A program made the position numbers and the translations under genes. The notes under the pieces are model-generated. The model was not told the origin of the DNA, did not search any database, and saw only the letters and a list, made by a program, of their open reading frames with translations. DNA of 64,000 nucleotides from Bradyrhizobium sp. BTAi1 (GTDB lineage: Bacteria > Pseudomonadota > Alphaproteobacteria > Rhizobiales > Xanthobacteraceae), in assembly GCF_000015165.1 (NCBI RefSeq), contig NC_009485.1:6467501-6531500 (forward strand), read 5' to 3'. Positions 53,488-61,540 of this stretch are shown here, piece after piece; within the stretch, counting starts at the first letter, position 1, and each line of letters opens with the position of its first letter.

Positions 53488-54081
53488 TCAGCGCGGCTTG
53501 TCATGCAATTGGTAGTCGAGATGGGCCCGCACCGTCGGCCATTCGGCGGCGATGATGCTGTAGACGACGGTATCCCGCAGCGTGCCGTTCGGCGCGATCT
53601 GGTGGCTGCGCAGGATGCCGTCCTGCTTGGCCCCGAGCCGCTCGATGGCGCGGCGGCTCTGATGGTTGAAGAAATGCGTCCGGAACTCGACCGCGATGCA
53701 GTCCATCACCTCGAAAGCATGCGCCAGCAAGAGCCGCTTGCATTGGGTGTTGAGCGCGCTGCGCTGCACCCGCTTCGCATACCAGGTCGAGCCGATCTCC
53801 ACCCGGCGATTGGCGGCATCGACATTCATGTAAGTGGTCATCCCGGCCACGCGGCCATCCGCGTCGAGCACCGTGAACGGCAGCATGCTTCCCGTGGCGA
53901 ACAGGCCGAGCCGGCGCTCGATCTCCTTGGCCATGGTCTCGGGTTTCGGAACTGCGGTGTACCACAGGTTCCACAATTCGCCGTCGCTGACGGCCTCGAC
54001 CAGCGCGTCGTGGTGGTCAGGCGACAGCGGCACGAGGCTGGCGTGTGGGCCGCGCAGGGTGACCGGTTCGAGAAAGGGCAT
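53488..54081 (-). CDS. GNAT family N-acetyltransferase (RimJ/RimL type)
   Basis: 197 residues from ATG 54081 (MPFLEPVTLRGPHASLVPL). Acetyl-CoA-binding region VEIGSTWYAKRVQRSALNTQ and NHQSRRAIERLGAKQDGILR, the RimJ/RimL pattern, with LRDTVVYSIIAAEWP near the end. In-frame ATG codons at 54099 and 54132 lie in a GTCATTGCGAG repeat element, so the shorter start was chosen; neither has a Shine-Dalgarno. Substrate unknown. Confidence 0.87.
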   Translation of the reverse strand: MPFLEPVTLRGPHASLVPLSPDHHDALVEAVSDGELWNLWYTAVPKPETMAKEIERRLGLFATGSMLPFTVLDADGRVAGMTTYMNVDAANRRVEIGSTWYAKRVQRSALNTQCKRLLLAHAFEVMDCIAVEFRTHFFNHQSRRAIERLGAKQDGILRSHQIAPNGTLRDTVVYSIIAAEWPTVRAHLDYQLHDKPR

Positions 54082-54092
54082 GTCAGCAAAAT

Positions 54093-54212
54093 CCGTCATT
54101 GCGAGGAGCGCAAGCGACGACGTGTCCGCCATAGCCCGAAGGGCAACGGCGGAAGCAATCCAGAGTCGCGTGCGGGGCTCCTGGATTGCTTCGCTGACGC
54201 TCGCAATGACGG
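54093..54212. repeat. 120-bp palindromic GTCATTGCGAG element
   Basis: The ends CCGTCATTGCGAG and CTCGCAATGACGG are perfect inverted copies; the middle has GGAAGCAATCCAG, which is itself inverted as CTGGATTGCTTCG near the right end. Same family as 5353-5435. It separates the GNAT gene from the SMP-30 gene and provides alternative ATG codons for GNAT. Confidence 0.8.
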
Positions 54213-54229
54213 CACTATCATGCCAAGCG

Positions 54230-55156
54230 TCACTTGTTCAGAAAATTCAGCGGCAGGCCCGGGCGCGGCCAGTCCATCGCCACCAGTTCGCCCTTTCCGG
54301 ACAGCGTGATGTAGGCGGTCTTCAACTCAGGGCCGCCGAAGGCGATGTTGGTGGTGACGCGGTCGCCGGTCGCCACCTGCTCGACCAGGGTGCCGTCCGG
54401 CGCGATCACGCTGATGCAGCCGGAGATCAGCGTCGCCACGCAGACATTGCCGTTGGCCTCCACCGCGAGCGAATCGAACATCTCGTAGCCGCCCAGGCCG
54501 GCAATCGGACGGCCGCGCTCGCCGCGATAGATCACCTCGCGCGGCTTGACCATGCCGGGCTCGGCGAGGTCATACGCCCAGAGCCGCGCCGTCGGAGTCT
54601 CCGCGATATAGACGGTCTTCTCGTCCGGCGACAGGCCGATGCCGTTGGCCGGCAGGATGCCGTGCACGGCCTCGACGATCTCACTTATGCCGGGCTTGAG
54701 ATAATAGAAGGCGCCGACATCCATGTCGCGCGCGCGGCGCTTGCCGAGATCGGAGAACCATAGCCCGCCGTGGCGGTCGAACACGAGGTCGTTGGGGCCG
54801 CGCAGCCCGTGCTCGCCGCAGCGACTCACCACGGTCTCGATTTTGCCGCTCTGCAGATCGACGCGCTGGATCGAGCCGCCGAGATAATCCTCGGGCTGCG
54901 GACCAGGCATGATCATCTTGCCGGTCGGGATCCAGGAGAAGCCGCCATTGTTGCAGATGTAGATCTTGCCGTCCGGCCCGAGCGCTGCGCCATTCGGCCC
55001 GCCCGGAATCTGCGCCACGACCTCCTTGCGGCCATCGGGAAACACCCGGGTCAGGCGCCGGCCGCGGATCTCGACCAGCACCACCGAGCCGTCGGGCATC
55101 ACCACGGGACCTTCGGGGAATTCGAGATCGGTGGCGAGCACACGCATGTTGGACAT
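54230..55156 (-). CDS. SMP-30/gluconolactonase-like lactonase
   Basis: 308 residues, a six-bladed beta-propeller of the SMP-30/LRE family. Family blocks are LEFPEGPVVMPDGSVVLVEI with the metal-site Glu, GGPNGAALGPDGKIYICNNGG, LRGPNDLVFDRHGGLWFSDLG with the metal-site Asn, NGIGLSPDEKTVYIAETPTARLW with Asn, and FDSLAVEANGNVCVATLISG with the Asp. Divalent-metal lactone hydrolase. It follows P450 and GMC genes with the same orientation, consistent with oxidation to a lactone and its hydrolysis. Confidence 0.92.
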   Translation of the reverse strand: MSNMRVLATDLEFPEGPVVMPDGSVVLVEIRGRRLTRVFPDGRKEVVAQIPGGPNGAALGPDGKIYICNNGGFSWIPTGKMIMPGPQPEDYLGGSIQRVDLQSGKIETVVSRCGEHGLRGPNDLVFDRHGGLWFSDLGKRRARDMDVGAFYYLKPGISEIVEAVHGILPANGIGLSPDEKTVYIAETPTARLWAYDLAEPGMVKPREVIYRGERGRPIAGLGGYEMFDSLAVEANGNVCVATLISGCISVIAPDGTLVEQVATGDRVTTNIAFGGPELKTAYITLSGKGELVAMDWPRPGLPLNFLNK

Positions 55157-55329
55157 CGGACGGCCTCCCGCTCGTCACGCCGCGCCGCGGCGCATTGTTA
55201 TTATGCAGGACGTTATCGCAAAGCCGCCGCATCTTGCCAAGCAAGCGGCGCGCTTCGTCGCCGCAGGGCAGACTTGCTCCAACGCAGGCTCGCAGCGTGT
55301 CGACGCAAGTCGGCCAGCGCGCGCGGCGC

Positions 55330-56169
55330 TCAGCGGATCACCGGCAGCCAGATCTCGAGACCGCCCTCGCCGCTGCGCGGATCGAAGCGCTGATCGTAGC
55401 GCTCGAAATTCGGGGCGTCCGCGACCTGACAGCCCGACTGCGGCAGCCACCGATTCCAGATCGTGTGCACGGTGCGGCGGATGGAGGAGATATGACCGGC
55501 GTGCGTGAAGACGGCGAACGTCGCCGCCGGCACCCGCACGCGGCCGAAGCTGCGCGGCAGGTCGGAAAAATCAGCCACCTCGACACCGGCGATGTAGTCG
55601 AAATTGCCGGCATCGTCGCCATTGCAGCAGGCGCCATAAGCCACTGTGCCGCGGCGCGCCGGGATATCGGCGACGAGCTGGTGAAAGCGGCGCCACAAGG
55701 CCGGAATGCCGGCGCCGTTGTCGACGCTGAAGCGATCGCCGACGCCGGCGACGAGCAGCGGCCCGGCGGCGACGAAGCGCGGCGCGGCAAGATCACTCCG
55801 CGGCGTCTGATCCATCAAGACCGGTTCCTGCAGTGCGAGACCATCGAGGCTGGCGCTGGCGCGGACCTTTTCGGGCGTCACGCCGAACTGGTCGCGGAAC
55901 GCACGTGTGAAGGCTTCGTGGGAACCGTAATCGGCTTCGAGAGCGAGACCGAGAATATCAGGCGCGCCGCTGGCCAGCGCCCGCGCCGCCTCGCTGAGAC
56001 GGCGGAGCCTGACGTAGCGGATCACCGAGACGCCAGTCGCGGCGGCGAAGGCGCGCACGATGTGGAAGCGAGAGACACCGGCCATGGCCGCGATATCGTC
56101 CAGTGACAGCGGCGCCGACAGATGACTCTCGATATACCAGAGCGCCTTCTGGGCCGGGCTGGTGAGCAC
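55330..56169 (-). CDS. AraC-family regulator with GyrI-like effector domain
   Basis: 279 residues from a GTG start at 56169 with AGGAGG and 7-base spacing. N-terminal AraC HTH (about 5-105; LSLDDIAAMAGVSRFHIVRAFAAATG, LALEADYGSHEAFTRAFRDQFG) and a C-terminal GyrI/SOUL-like effector-binding domain (about 125-279; VAGVGDRFSVDNGAGIPALWRRF ... TIWNRWLPQSGCQ, ending WLPVIR). An N-terminal HTH with a C-terminal effector domain is the Rob/AraC-GyrI class. It lies upstream of the SMP-30 gene by 173 bases in the same direction. Confidence 0.92.
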   Translation of the reverse strand: MLTSPAQKALWYIESHLSAPLSLDDIAAMAGVSRFHIVRAFAAATGVSVIRYVRLRRLSEAARALASGAPDILGLALEADYGSHEAFTRAFRDQFGVTPEKVRASASLDGLALQEPVLMDQTPRSDLAAPRFVAAGPLLVAGVGDRFSVDNGAGIPALWRRFHQLVADIPARRGTVAYGACCNGDDAGNFDYIAGVEVADFSDLPRSFGRVRVPAATFAVFTHAGHISSIRRTVHTIWNRWLPQSGCQVADAPNFERYDQRFDPRSGEGGLEIWLPVIR

Positions 56170-56248
56170 GTCCGTCCTCCTGACGAAGCCGCCGATCGTG
56201 CGTGAGAACGATTCGGTCGGCTTGATCGTTCTTGCTCTGCGTGCCCAA

Positions 56249-56611
56249 CTATTTTCCGCTCGGCTTGGCCGGCGTTGCATCCTTCGCGGCCGGCGCATCG
56301 GCCTTCTTCTTCAATTCGTCGGCAAGCTTGGCCTGCGCCGACTTCAACTCCTCGATCGCGCCCTGCTGCGAAATCAGCGCCGCCTTCAGCGCCTGGATCT
56401 GGCGATCCGCGGCGTCGAGCTTCTGTTGATGCGCGAGCGACTGCTTCGTCATCGTCTTCTGCAGGAAATCGATATTGCTCTGCAGACAGGATGTCCGGCG
56501 ATCCATCGCCTTCTCCGCCGTGCAGATCTCGATGCCCGGAATATCTTGCGCATGTGCGATGCAGCCGGTGGCCCACAATGTCAGCGCAGATACGACAACG
56601 AAAACCCTCAT
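56249..56611 (-). CDS. Secreted coiled-coil protein
   Basis: 120 residues: signal peptide (MRVFVVVSALTLWATGCIAHAQ), a short Cys-containing stretch (GIEICTAEKAMDRRTSCLQ) and a long coiled coil (SLAHQQKLDAADRQIQALKAALISQQGAIEELK) ending in a Lys/Ala/Pro tail. No enzyme domain. ATG 56611 with GAGGAAATT. Its role is unknown. Confidence 0.8.
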   Translation of the reverse strand: MRVFVVVSALTLWATGCIAHAQDIPGIEICTAEKAMDRRTSCLQSNIDFLQKTMTKQSLAHQQKLDAADRQIQALKAALISQQGAIEELKSAQAKLADELKKKADAPAAKDATPAKPSGK

Positions 56612-56746
56612 CACAATTTCCTCATTGGCTCGCCAAACACATGATTTTGCGTGGAACTGGCGCTGATTTATCGACGATACCATACTCAGACCTCAATCGC
56701 GCATTGAGGTTCGGCGCTGGGACCCGTTTTTAGGGAGATGCACAGA

Positions 56747-57028
56747 ATGGCTACGCGCGAAAAACGGCTGGCGCAATTTGACGGCAGCGGAGAACCGCCG
56801 CCGGGACAAAGCGTCGAGGTGCTGTGCGAAGATCACAGCGGCACCTATCAACTGCCGTTTCCCTGTTTCTACATCGATGGCAAATGGCACAATAAGGAAT
56901 CCGGCGGCGCCCTCGAGGCGACCGTGATCGGCTGGCGCTTTCCGCGCACGCGTTTTGACGACCGCAGCGGGCGACGCTCGCAGCCGGCCTTCGCCGCCAT
57001 GCGCACGTCTTCTGCTTCGTCTTATTGA
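56747..57028 (+). CDS. Small conserved hypothetical protein
   Basis: 93 residues from ATG 56747, 9 bases after AGGGAG. Readable features are QSVEVLCEDHSGTYQLPFPCFY then IDGKWHNKESGGALEA, and VIGWRFPRTRF. An acidic/aromatic beta-like pattern with two Cys is seen; no signal peptide or membrane helix. I do not recognise a characterised family, but the composition is protein-like. The C-terminus is Ser/Arg-rich. Confidence 0.65.
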   Translation: MATREKRLAQFDGSGEPPPGQSVEVLCEDHSGTYQLPFPCFYIDGKWHNKESGGALEATVIGWRFPRTRFDDRSGRRSQPAFAAMRTSSASSY

Positions 57029-57534
57029 TCGTATCGCGCCGAGCGGATCGCCCTGAGCTCGCTCAGGGCCGATCCCCGCAAGCTTGACGGGTTGAGCCTC
57101 GTAGCGAGGCCAGGCGCTGAGCCATCCGCAGCTGAAACGCAACGACACATTCCTTGCACCATCGACGCTCCGAACAGTGCTGATTCGATTGCGGCTGCGC
57201 TCACACGCGCCGGCCGCGTTCAAGCAACAGCTGTTTCAAAATGTGACGCGGTATACGCGAACCTTAACCTCGGGAACGCGACCGGAACAAATCGCGCCCG
57301 AATCAGCCGAATCGCCAGGTACGTCTCCTGTTCACGGCAAGATATGGACCGACATGCGTCGCCACCTACCACATCCTGAAGCGCAGTGCCGGCAACGAAG
57401 CGACGCGGCGGCTCGACTCTTAACGGATGCGGCGGATACGGCGGAGGCAGCACGATGTTTCTTGTCGCCGCTCACGCTCCTGCCGATCGGCCACTTGCGC
57501 TCGGCTCATCGCCCGGCAGCCGCCGATTGCCAGC
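57029..57534. other. 506-base region without a credible gene
   Basis: Short frames are Arg/Pro-rich with no domain. No palindromic repeat element of the families above is seen. It may contain the 3' ends and upstream control of the flanking convergent genes; I see nothing definite. Confidence 0.4.
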
Positions 57535-58188
57535 CTAATATTCGACCTCGAGCTCCTCGATCTCCTCGGGCTCCGCCTTCGCGGCCGCGATCCATTCGCG
57601 CATCTCGGGCATCGCCATGATGAGATCGGCATAGGCCTTCAGCTGCGGTTCGAGCTTCACGTCATAGGTGACGAAGCGCGTCACCACGGGCGCATACATC
57701 GCATCGGCCATGCCGCGCGCGCCGAACAGAAACGGTCCGCCCGACTTCTCCAGGCAGTCGCGCCAGATCGCCCAGATGCGGTCGATATCGGCTTGCGCAC
57801 GGGTCCAGACCTTGAAGCCGGGAAAGTGCCCCTTGAGATTGACCGGCAGCGAGGCCCGCAACGTGGTGAAGCCGGAATGGACTTCACCTGAGATCGAGCG
57901 GCAATGCGCGCGCTGGATGCGATCGGCCGGCAGCAGGCCCGCGCCCGGGAAGATCTCGTTGAGATATTCCCCGATCGCCAGCGTATCCCAGATCGTGGCG
58001 CCCTCATGCCTGAGGCACGGCACCAAGATCGAGGAGGACAGCAGCAAGATCTCAGCCCGCGCCGACGCATCGTCCGGACCGACAATCACCTCATCAAAGT
58101 CGAGGCCGGCAAACTTGGCCAGCAGCCAACCGCGCAGCGACCATGATGAATAATTCTTGCTGCTGATGGTCAATGTCGCCTTGGCCAT
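57535..58188 (-). CDS. Glutathione S-transferase family protein
   Basis: 217 residues from ATG 58188 (MAKATLTISSKNYSSWSLRGWLLAKFAGLDFDEV). The N-terminal domain carries the active-site Ser region (SSWSLRGW) and ILVPCLRHEGATIWDTLAIGEYLNEIFPGAGLLP; the C-terminal helical domain follows (QADIDRIWAIWRDCLEKSGGPFLFGARGMADAMYAP). The C-terminus is unusually acidic (EPEEIEELEVEY). A zeta-like or unknown GST subclass. Divergent from the PHA depolymerase gene. Confidence 0.92.
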   Translation of the reverse strand: MAKATLTISSKNYSSWSLRGWLLAKFAGLDFDEVIVGPDDASARAEILLLSSSILVPCLRHEGATIWDTLAIGEYLNEIFPGAGLLPADRIQRAHCRSISGEVHSGFTTLRASLPVNLKGHFPGFKVWTRAQADIDRIWAIWRDCLEKSGGPFLFGARGMADAMYAPVVTRFVTYDVKLEPQLKAYADLIMAMPEMREWIAAAKAEPEEIEELEVEY

Positions 58189-58395
58189 GTCGCCCTGCCC
58201 TCTCTGTCGCGTGTCGTTCAGTCGCCCTGTGACGCCGGTCCGCCCGCCGCCTTGGGCGATCGGGCCGGAGCCCGATACTCCAGTGATTTCACACAGCAAG
58301 CGACATGCCAATTTTTGAGGCAAGACTCTCCGGCTCTGGCTCCGATATTGCATCCGATACTGCATATGTCAGCCAGAGTGACGGGTCGGAAGCCG

Positions 58396-59616
58396 ATGGC
58401 GCTGCTTTACCAAGCCTACCAGAACCACATGGACCTGACCGAACCCTGGCGCCAGGGCGCCGCGGCTGCGTTGCGCTATCTCAACCTGATCCCGTCGGGC
58501 CTCTCCAGCCGCGCGATGCGGCGGCTGTCGGCGGCGCTTGAATTGATCTCCCGTTCAGCCCTGACCTACGCCCGCCCCGCCTATGGCATCGACAGCGTCA
58601 TGGTCGGCAATCGCGAGGTGGCCGTCACGGAAGAAGTGACGTTCAAGACCCCGTTCGGCTCGCTCTTGCACTTCAAGAAGGACGCCGCGCCGGAGCAGCC
58701 GCGCGTCCTGCTGGTGGCGCCGATGTCGGGCCATTTCGCCACATTGCTGCGGGGCACCGTCAAGACCCTGCTGCAGGACCACGACGTCTACATCACCGAC
58801 TGGCACAATCCGCGCGACATCCCCCGCGACCATGGCAGGTTCGGACTGGAGGATTATACCGATCATCTGATCAGCTTCCTCGGCCAGCTCGGGCCACGCC
58901 CCCACATGATCGCGATCTGCCAGCCGTCCGTCTCGGCCCTCGCGGCGACCGCCGTGATGTGCGAGGACAACCACCCTTCACGCCCTGCGACCCTCACCTT
59001 GATGGCCGGACCGATCGATACGCGGATCCAGCCCACCAAGGTCAACGAGTTCGCCAAAAGCAAGCCGATCGGCTGGTTCGAGGACAATCTAATTCACTAC
59101 GTGCCCTTCCAGTGCAGGGGTGCCTTCAGGAAGGTCTATCCTGGCTTCGTGCAGCTCACCGCCTTCGTGTCGATGAATCTCGAACGCCATGTGAAGCAGC
59201 ACATGGACCTGGCCAACCACCTTGCCAAGGGCGAGGTGGAGAAGGCCGAGATCATCAAGACATTCTACGATGAATATTTTGCCGTCATGGACCTGCCGGC
59301 GGAGTTCTATATCGAGACGGTCCGTGACGTGTTCCAGGAGCATCTGTTGCCGCAGGGCAAACTGATGCACCGCGGCCGCCCTGTCGATCCGAAGGCCGTC
59401 CGGCGCATCGGCCTGATGACGGTCGAAGGCGAGCGCGACGACATCTGTGCGATTGGCCAGACGCTGGCCGCGCAGGACATCTGCACCAATGTGCGCGCCT
59501 ATCGCCGCATACATCACATGCAGGCCGGCGTCGGGCATTATGGCGTGTTCAGCGGCAAGAAATGGAATAACGAGATCTATCCGCTGCTGCGCGACTTCGT
59601 TCACGTCAATTCGTAA
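58396..59616 (+). CDS. phaZ: Intracellular polyhydroxyalkanoate depolymerase PhaZ
   Basis: 406 residues. The family opening MALLYQAYQNHMDLTEPWR is present, then VLLVAPMSGHFATLLRGTV, ITDWHNPRDIP, and the nucleophile motif IAICQPSVSALAA with a Cys nucleophile (CQPS) instead of Ser, as in short-chain intracellular depolymerases. GERDDICAIGQTLAAQ carries the Asp and HHMQAGVGHYGVF the His. It hydrolyses stored polyhydroxybutyrate granules. Start 58396 has GGAAGC upstream; an upstream in-frame ATG 58366 is possible. Its stop overlaps the stop of an AraC gene by 11 bases on the other strand. Confidence 0.93.
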   Translation: MALLYQAYQNHMDLTEPWRQGAAAALRYLNLIPSGLSSRAMRRLSAALELISRSALTYARPAYGIDSVMVGNREVAVTEEVTFKTPFGSLLHFKKDAAPEQPRVLLVAPMSGHFATLLRGTVKTLLQDHDVYITDWHNPRDIPRDHGRFGLEDYTDHLISFLGQLGPRPHMIAICQPSVSALAATAVMCEDNHPSRPATLTLMAGPIDTRIQPTKVNEFAKSKPIGWFEDNLIHYVPFQCRGAFRKVYPGFVQLTAFVSMNLERHVKQHMDLANHLAKGEVEKAEIIKTFYDEYFAVMDLPAEFYIETVRDVFQEHLLPQGKLMHRGRPVDPKAVRRIGLMTVEGERDDICAIGQTLAAQDICTNVRAYRRIHHMQAGVGHYGVFSGKKWNNEIYPLLRDFVHVNS

Positions 59617-60649
59617 GCCGCCCGCGGCTGCGTTGCAGCGTCGCTGAGGGCGTTTCACCGAACTTGCTGCGATAGGCGCCGGCCATGCGGCCGAGATGGG
59701 TGAAGCCGAGCTCGAAGGCCATGTCGATGATGCGCGCGTCCGGCGCGGCTGACAGCAACTGCGCGTTGAGCCGGGCCAGCCGGATGTCGAGCAGCATGTC
59801 GGAGATCGACATGCCGAAATGGCGACGGAAGCCGCCTTGCAGCGCGCGAATGCCGAGCCCGGCAGATGCCGCCAGGTGCGCCAAATCGAGCGGCTCGGCC
59901 GCATGCGCATCGAGCAGATCGCGAGCGGTGCGGACGGCCCGCGGCAGCGTGTCGACCTGACCCGAATGGAGCCTGATCGCCTCCGATAGCCCTGCGCTCG
60001 GCTGGTCGAACAGGATATTCAAGAGCGTTTCGCGCCAATTGGCGGCAGCGGCCGCCGGCAGCTTGCGCTCAGCGCCCAGACGTTCAGCAAGGTCGGCAAG
60101 CTCAACCATATGCGCCCGCAGCCGCGCACCGTGAGCGGCCGACAGTTCGACCGAGGGGTCGAACTCGACCGGCTGCACCGCGCGCCCCGACAGCGCCGCG
60201 GCCCGCTGCTCGACCAATGGCCGGTCGAGCAGAAGGATCAGCTGGGAGCAATCGTTCCAGATCATCCGGGTCGGCAAGGTCGGCGACAACAGGGAGGCTC
60301 TGTGCTCCGGTGCCGTCGCGACCTCGTTCGCGGCGGTGAAAACCCGCGCCGCGCCGGCCAGCGGCAGTTGGATCAGGAAGAAGCGGTCGAGGCAGCCGGG
60401 ATCGATGGTCACCACTCCGCCATAGGCGACGTAGTTGATGGAAAAGCCGTCGAATGCCGCGCAATTATGCAGCGCGACGAAATCGCACGCAGCATCTGCC
60501 TGCGGCTGGAGCCCGTGCGGACAGAAAATGCGACCTATTTGTTCAGCCGCTTCATCGACATCGTGCGTTGCAACACGGCCATAGGCCGCAAGCCGCGGCG
60601 GCTGCGCAGCCAGGCTCAAACTGCGATCAGAGGCGGCATCTGCAGTCAT
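59606..60649 (-). CDS. AraC-family regulator with AraC_binding_2-type N-terminus
   Basis: 347 residues. A cupin-like N-terminal half (about 30-200; VVTIDPGCLDRFFLIQLPLAG) of the AraC_binding_2/FeaR class, and a C-terminal HTH pair (about 235-335; LAHLAASAGLGIRALQGGFRRHFGMSISD and IIDMAFELGFTHLGRMAGAYRSKFGE). The 3' end overlaps phaZ by 11 bases in antisense. Divergent from a cupin gene (132 bases), the likely target. Effector unknown. Confidence 0.92.
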   Translation of the reverse strand: MTADAASDRSLSLAAQPPRLAAYGRVATHDVDEAAEQIGRIFCPHGLQPQADAACDFVALHNCAAFDGFSINYVAYGGVVTIDPGCLDRFFLIQLPLAGAARVFTAANEVATAPEHRASLLSPTLPTRMIWNDCSQLILLLDRPLVEQRAAALSGRAVQPVEFDPSVELSAAHGARLRAHMVELADLAERLGAERKLPAAAAANWRETLLNILFDQPSAGLSEAIRLHSGQVDTLPRAVRTARDLLDAHAAEPLDLAHLAASAGLGIRALQGGFRRHFGMSISDMLLDIRLARLNAQLLSAAPDARIIDMAFELGFTHLGRMAGAYRSKFGETPSATLQRSRGRLTN

Positions 60650-60781
60650 GACCTACATCGCCCGTCGAATTCATTTGAAACCTATAATAATTAGCAGCTG
60701 GCGTCGAGGGATTCGTTTTCTGGATAGACACATCGCTGCGGCCGCCAGATCCTTCATGCGTGTGCAGGAAGGAGACACAGC

Positions 60782-61231
60782 ATGATCACACTCGAAAAGG
60801 GCATCACGCGCGCCGGCACCGGCTATGCCGGCAAGACCTGGAACATCCTCGGTCAGCTCTACTTCCCCAAAGCCGTCACCGACTCCACCTTCGCGTTCGA
60901 GACCAACAGCGAGCCCGGTCAGTTCGTGCCGGTTCACGTCCATCCGACACAGGACGAATTCATCCTGGTGCAGGAGGGCGTGCTCGACCTCAAGCTCGAT
61001 GGCGTCTGGGTCAAGGCGCATGCTGGGGATCTGGTGCGGATGCCGCGCGGCATTCCTCATGGCTACTTCAACAAATCCGACAAGCCGGCGCGCGCGCTGT
61101 TCTGGGTGTCGCCGATGCAGAAGCTCGAGGCGCTCTTCAACATGCTGGACAATCTCGCCGATCCGGCTGAGGTGGTGCGGATTTCGGCCGAGCATGAGGT
61201 CAACTTCCTGCCGCCGGAGGCCAATGACTAA
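60782..61231 (+). CDS. Cupin-domain protein
   Basis: 149 residues. Cupin motif 1 PVHVHPTQDEFILVQEG (His, His, Glu metal ligands) and motif 2 GDLVRMPRGIPHGYFN (His). A small single-domain cupin that may bind metal and act as a sensor, dioxygenase or isomerase. ATG 60782 follows AAGGAG. Divergent from the AraC regulator at 60649, a gene pair that suggests specific induction. Confidence 0.92.
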   Translation: MITLEKGITRAGTGYAGKTWNILGQLYFPKAVTDSTFAFETNSEPGQFVPVHVHPTQDEFILVQEGVLDLKLDGVWVKAHAGDLVRMPRGIPHGYFNKSDKPARALFWVSPMQKLEALFNMLDNLADPAEVVRISAEHEVNFLPPEAND

Positions 61232-61540
61232 TCAGCCGCGGCGGCTGCGAACATCGCGAACGTAACAGATCGAGCGGTCGCAGAAGGCTTCATCGATCGG
61301 GCGTGACCGGTGCGACCTGCCCAAGCGGATGATCGCAGCGGCGGTCCGCACGGCGTGTCATCGGCGAGCTCAGTCTCGCTCTCGTTTCGGCGCCGACCTC
61401 CCGGGGTGAGGCCGGCATCGGCGCCGCATGCTTGGTCGCGCCGGGCGACCAACGTCAGCTCATTCCTTTCAACGGGCGAGTCTCGCGCGGCAGACGAACG
61501 CTGCCCGCACGCGGCTATGCTCATGCCAGCAGGAGATCTC
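61232..61540. other. 309-base intergenic region upstream of the flavin monooxygenase
   Basis: No convincing gene or palindromic element is visible; frames here are Arg/Ser-rich shadows. It presumably holds the promoter of the monooxygenase gene. Confidence 0.4.

Noticed and set aside
58320..58372. Repeated ATTGCATCCGATACTGCATATG as a PhaR operator before phaZ
   Set aside because: The motif has only loose resemblance to published PhaR sites and could be chance, so it was not listed as a regulatory feature.
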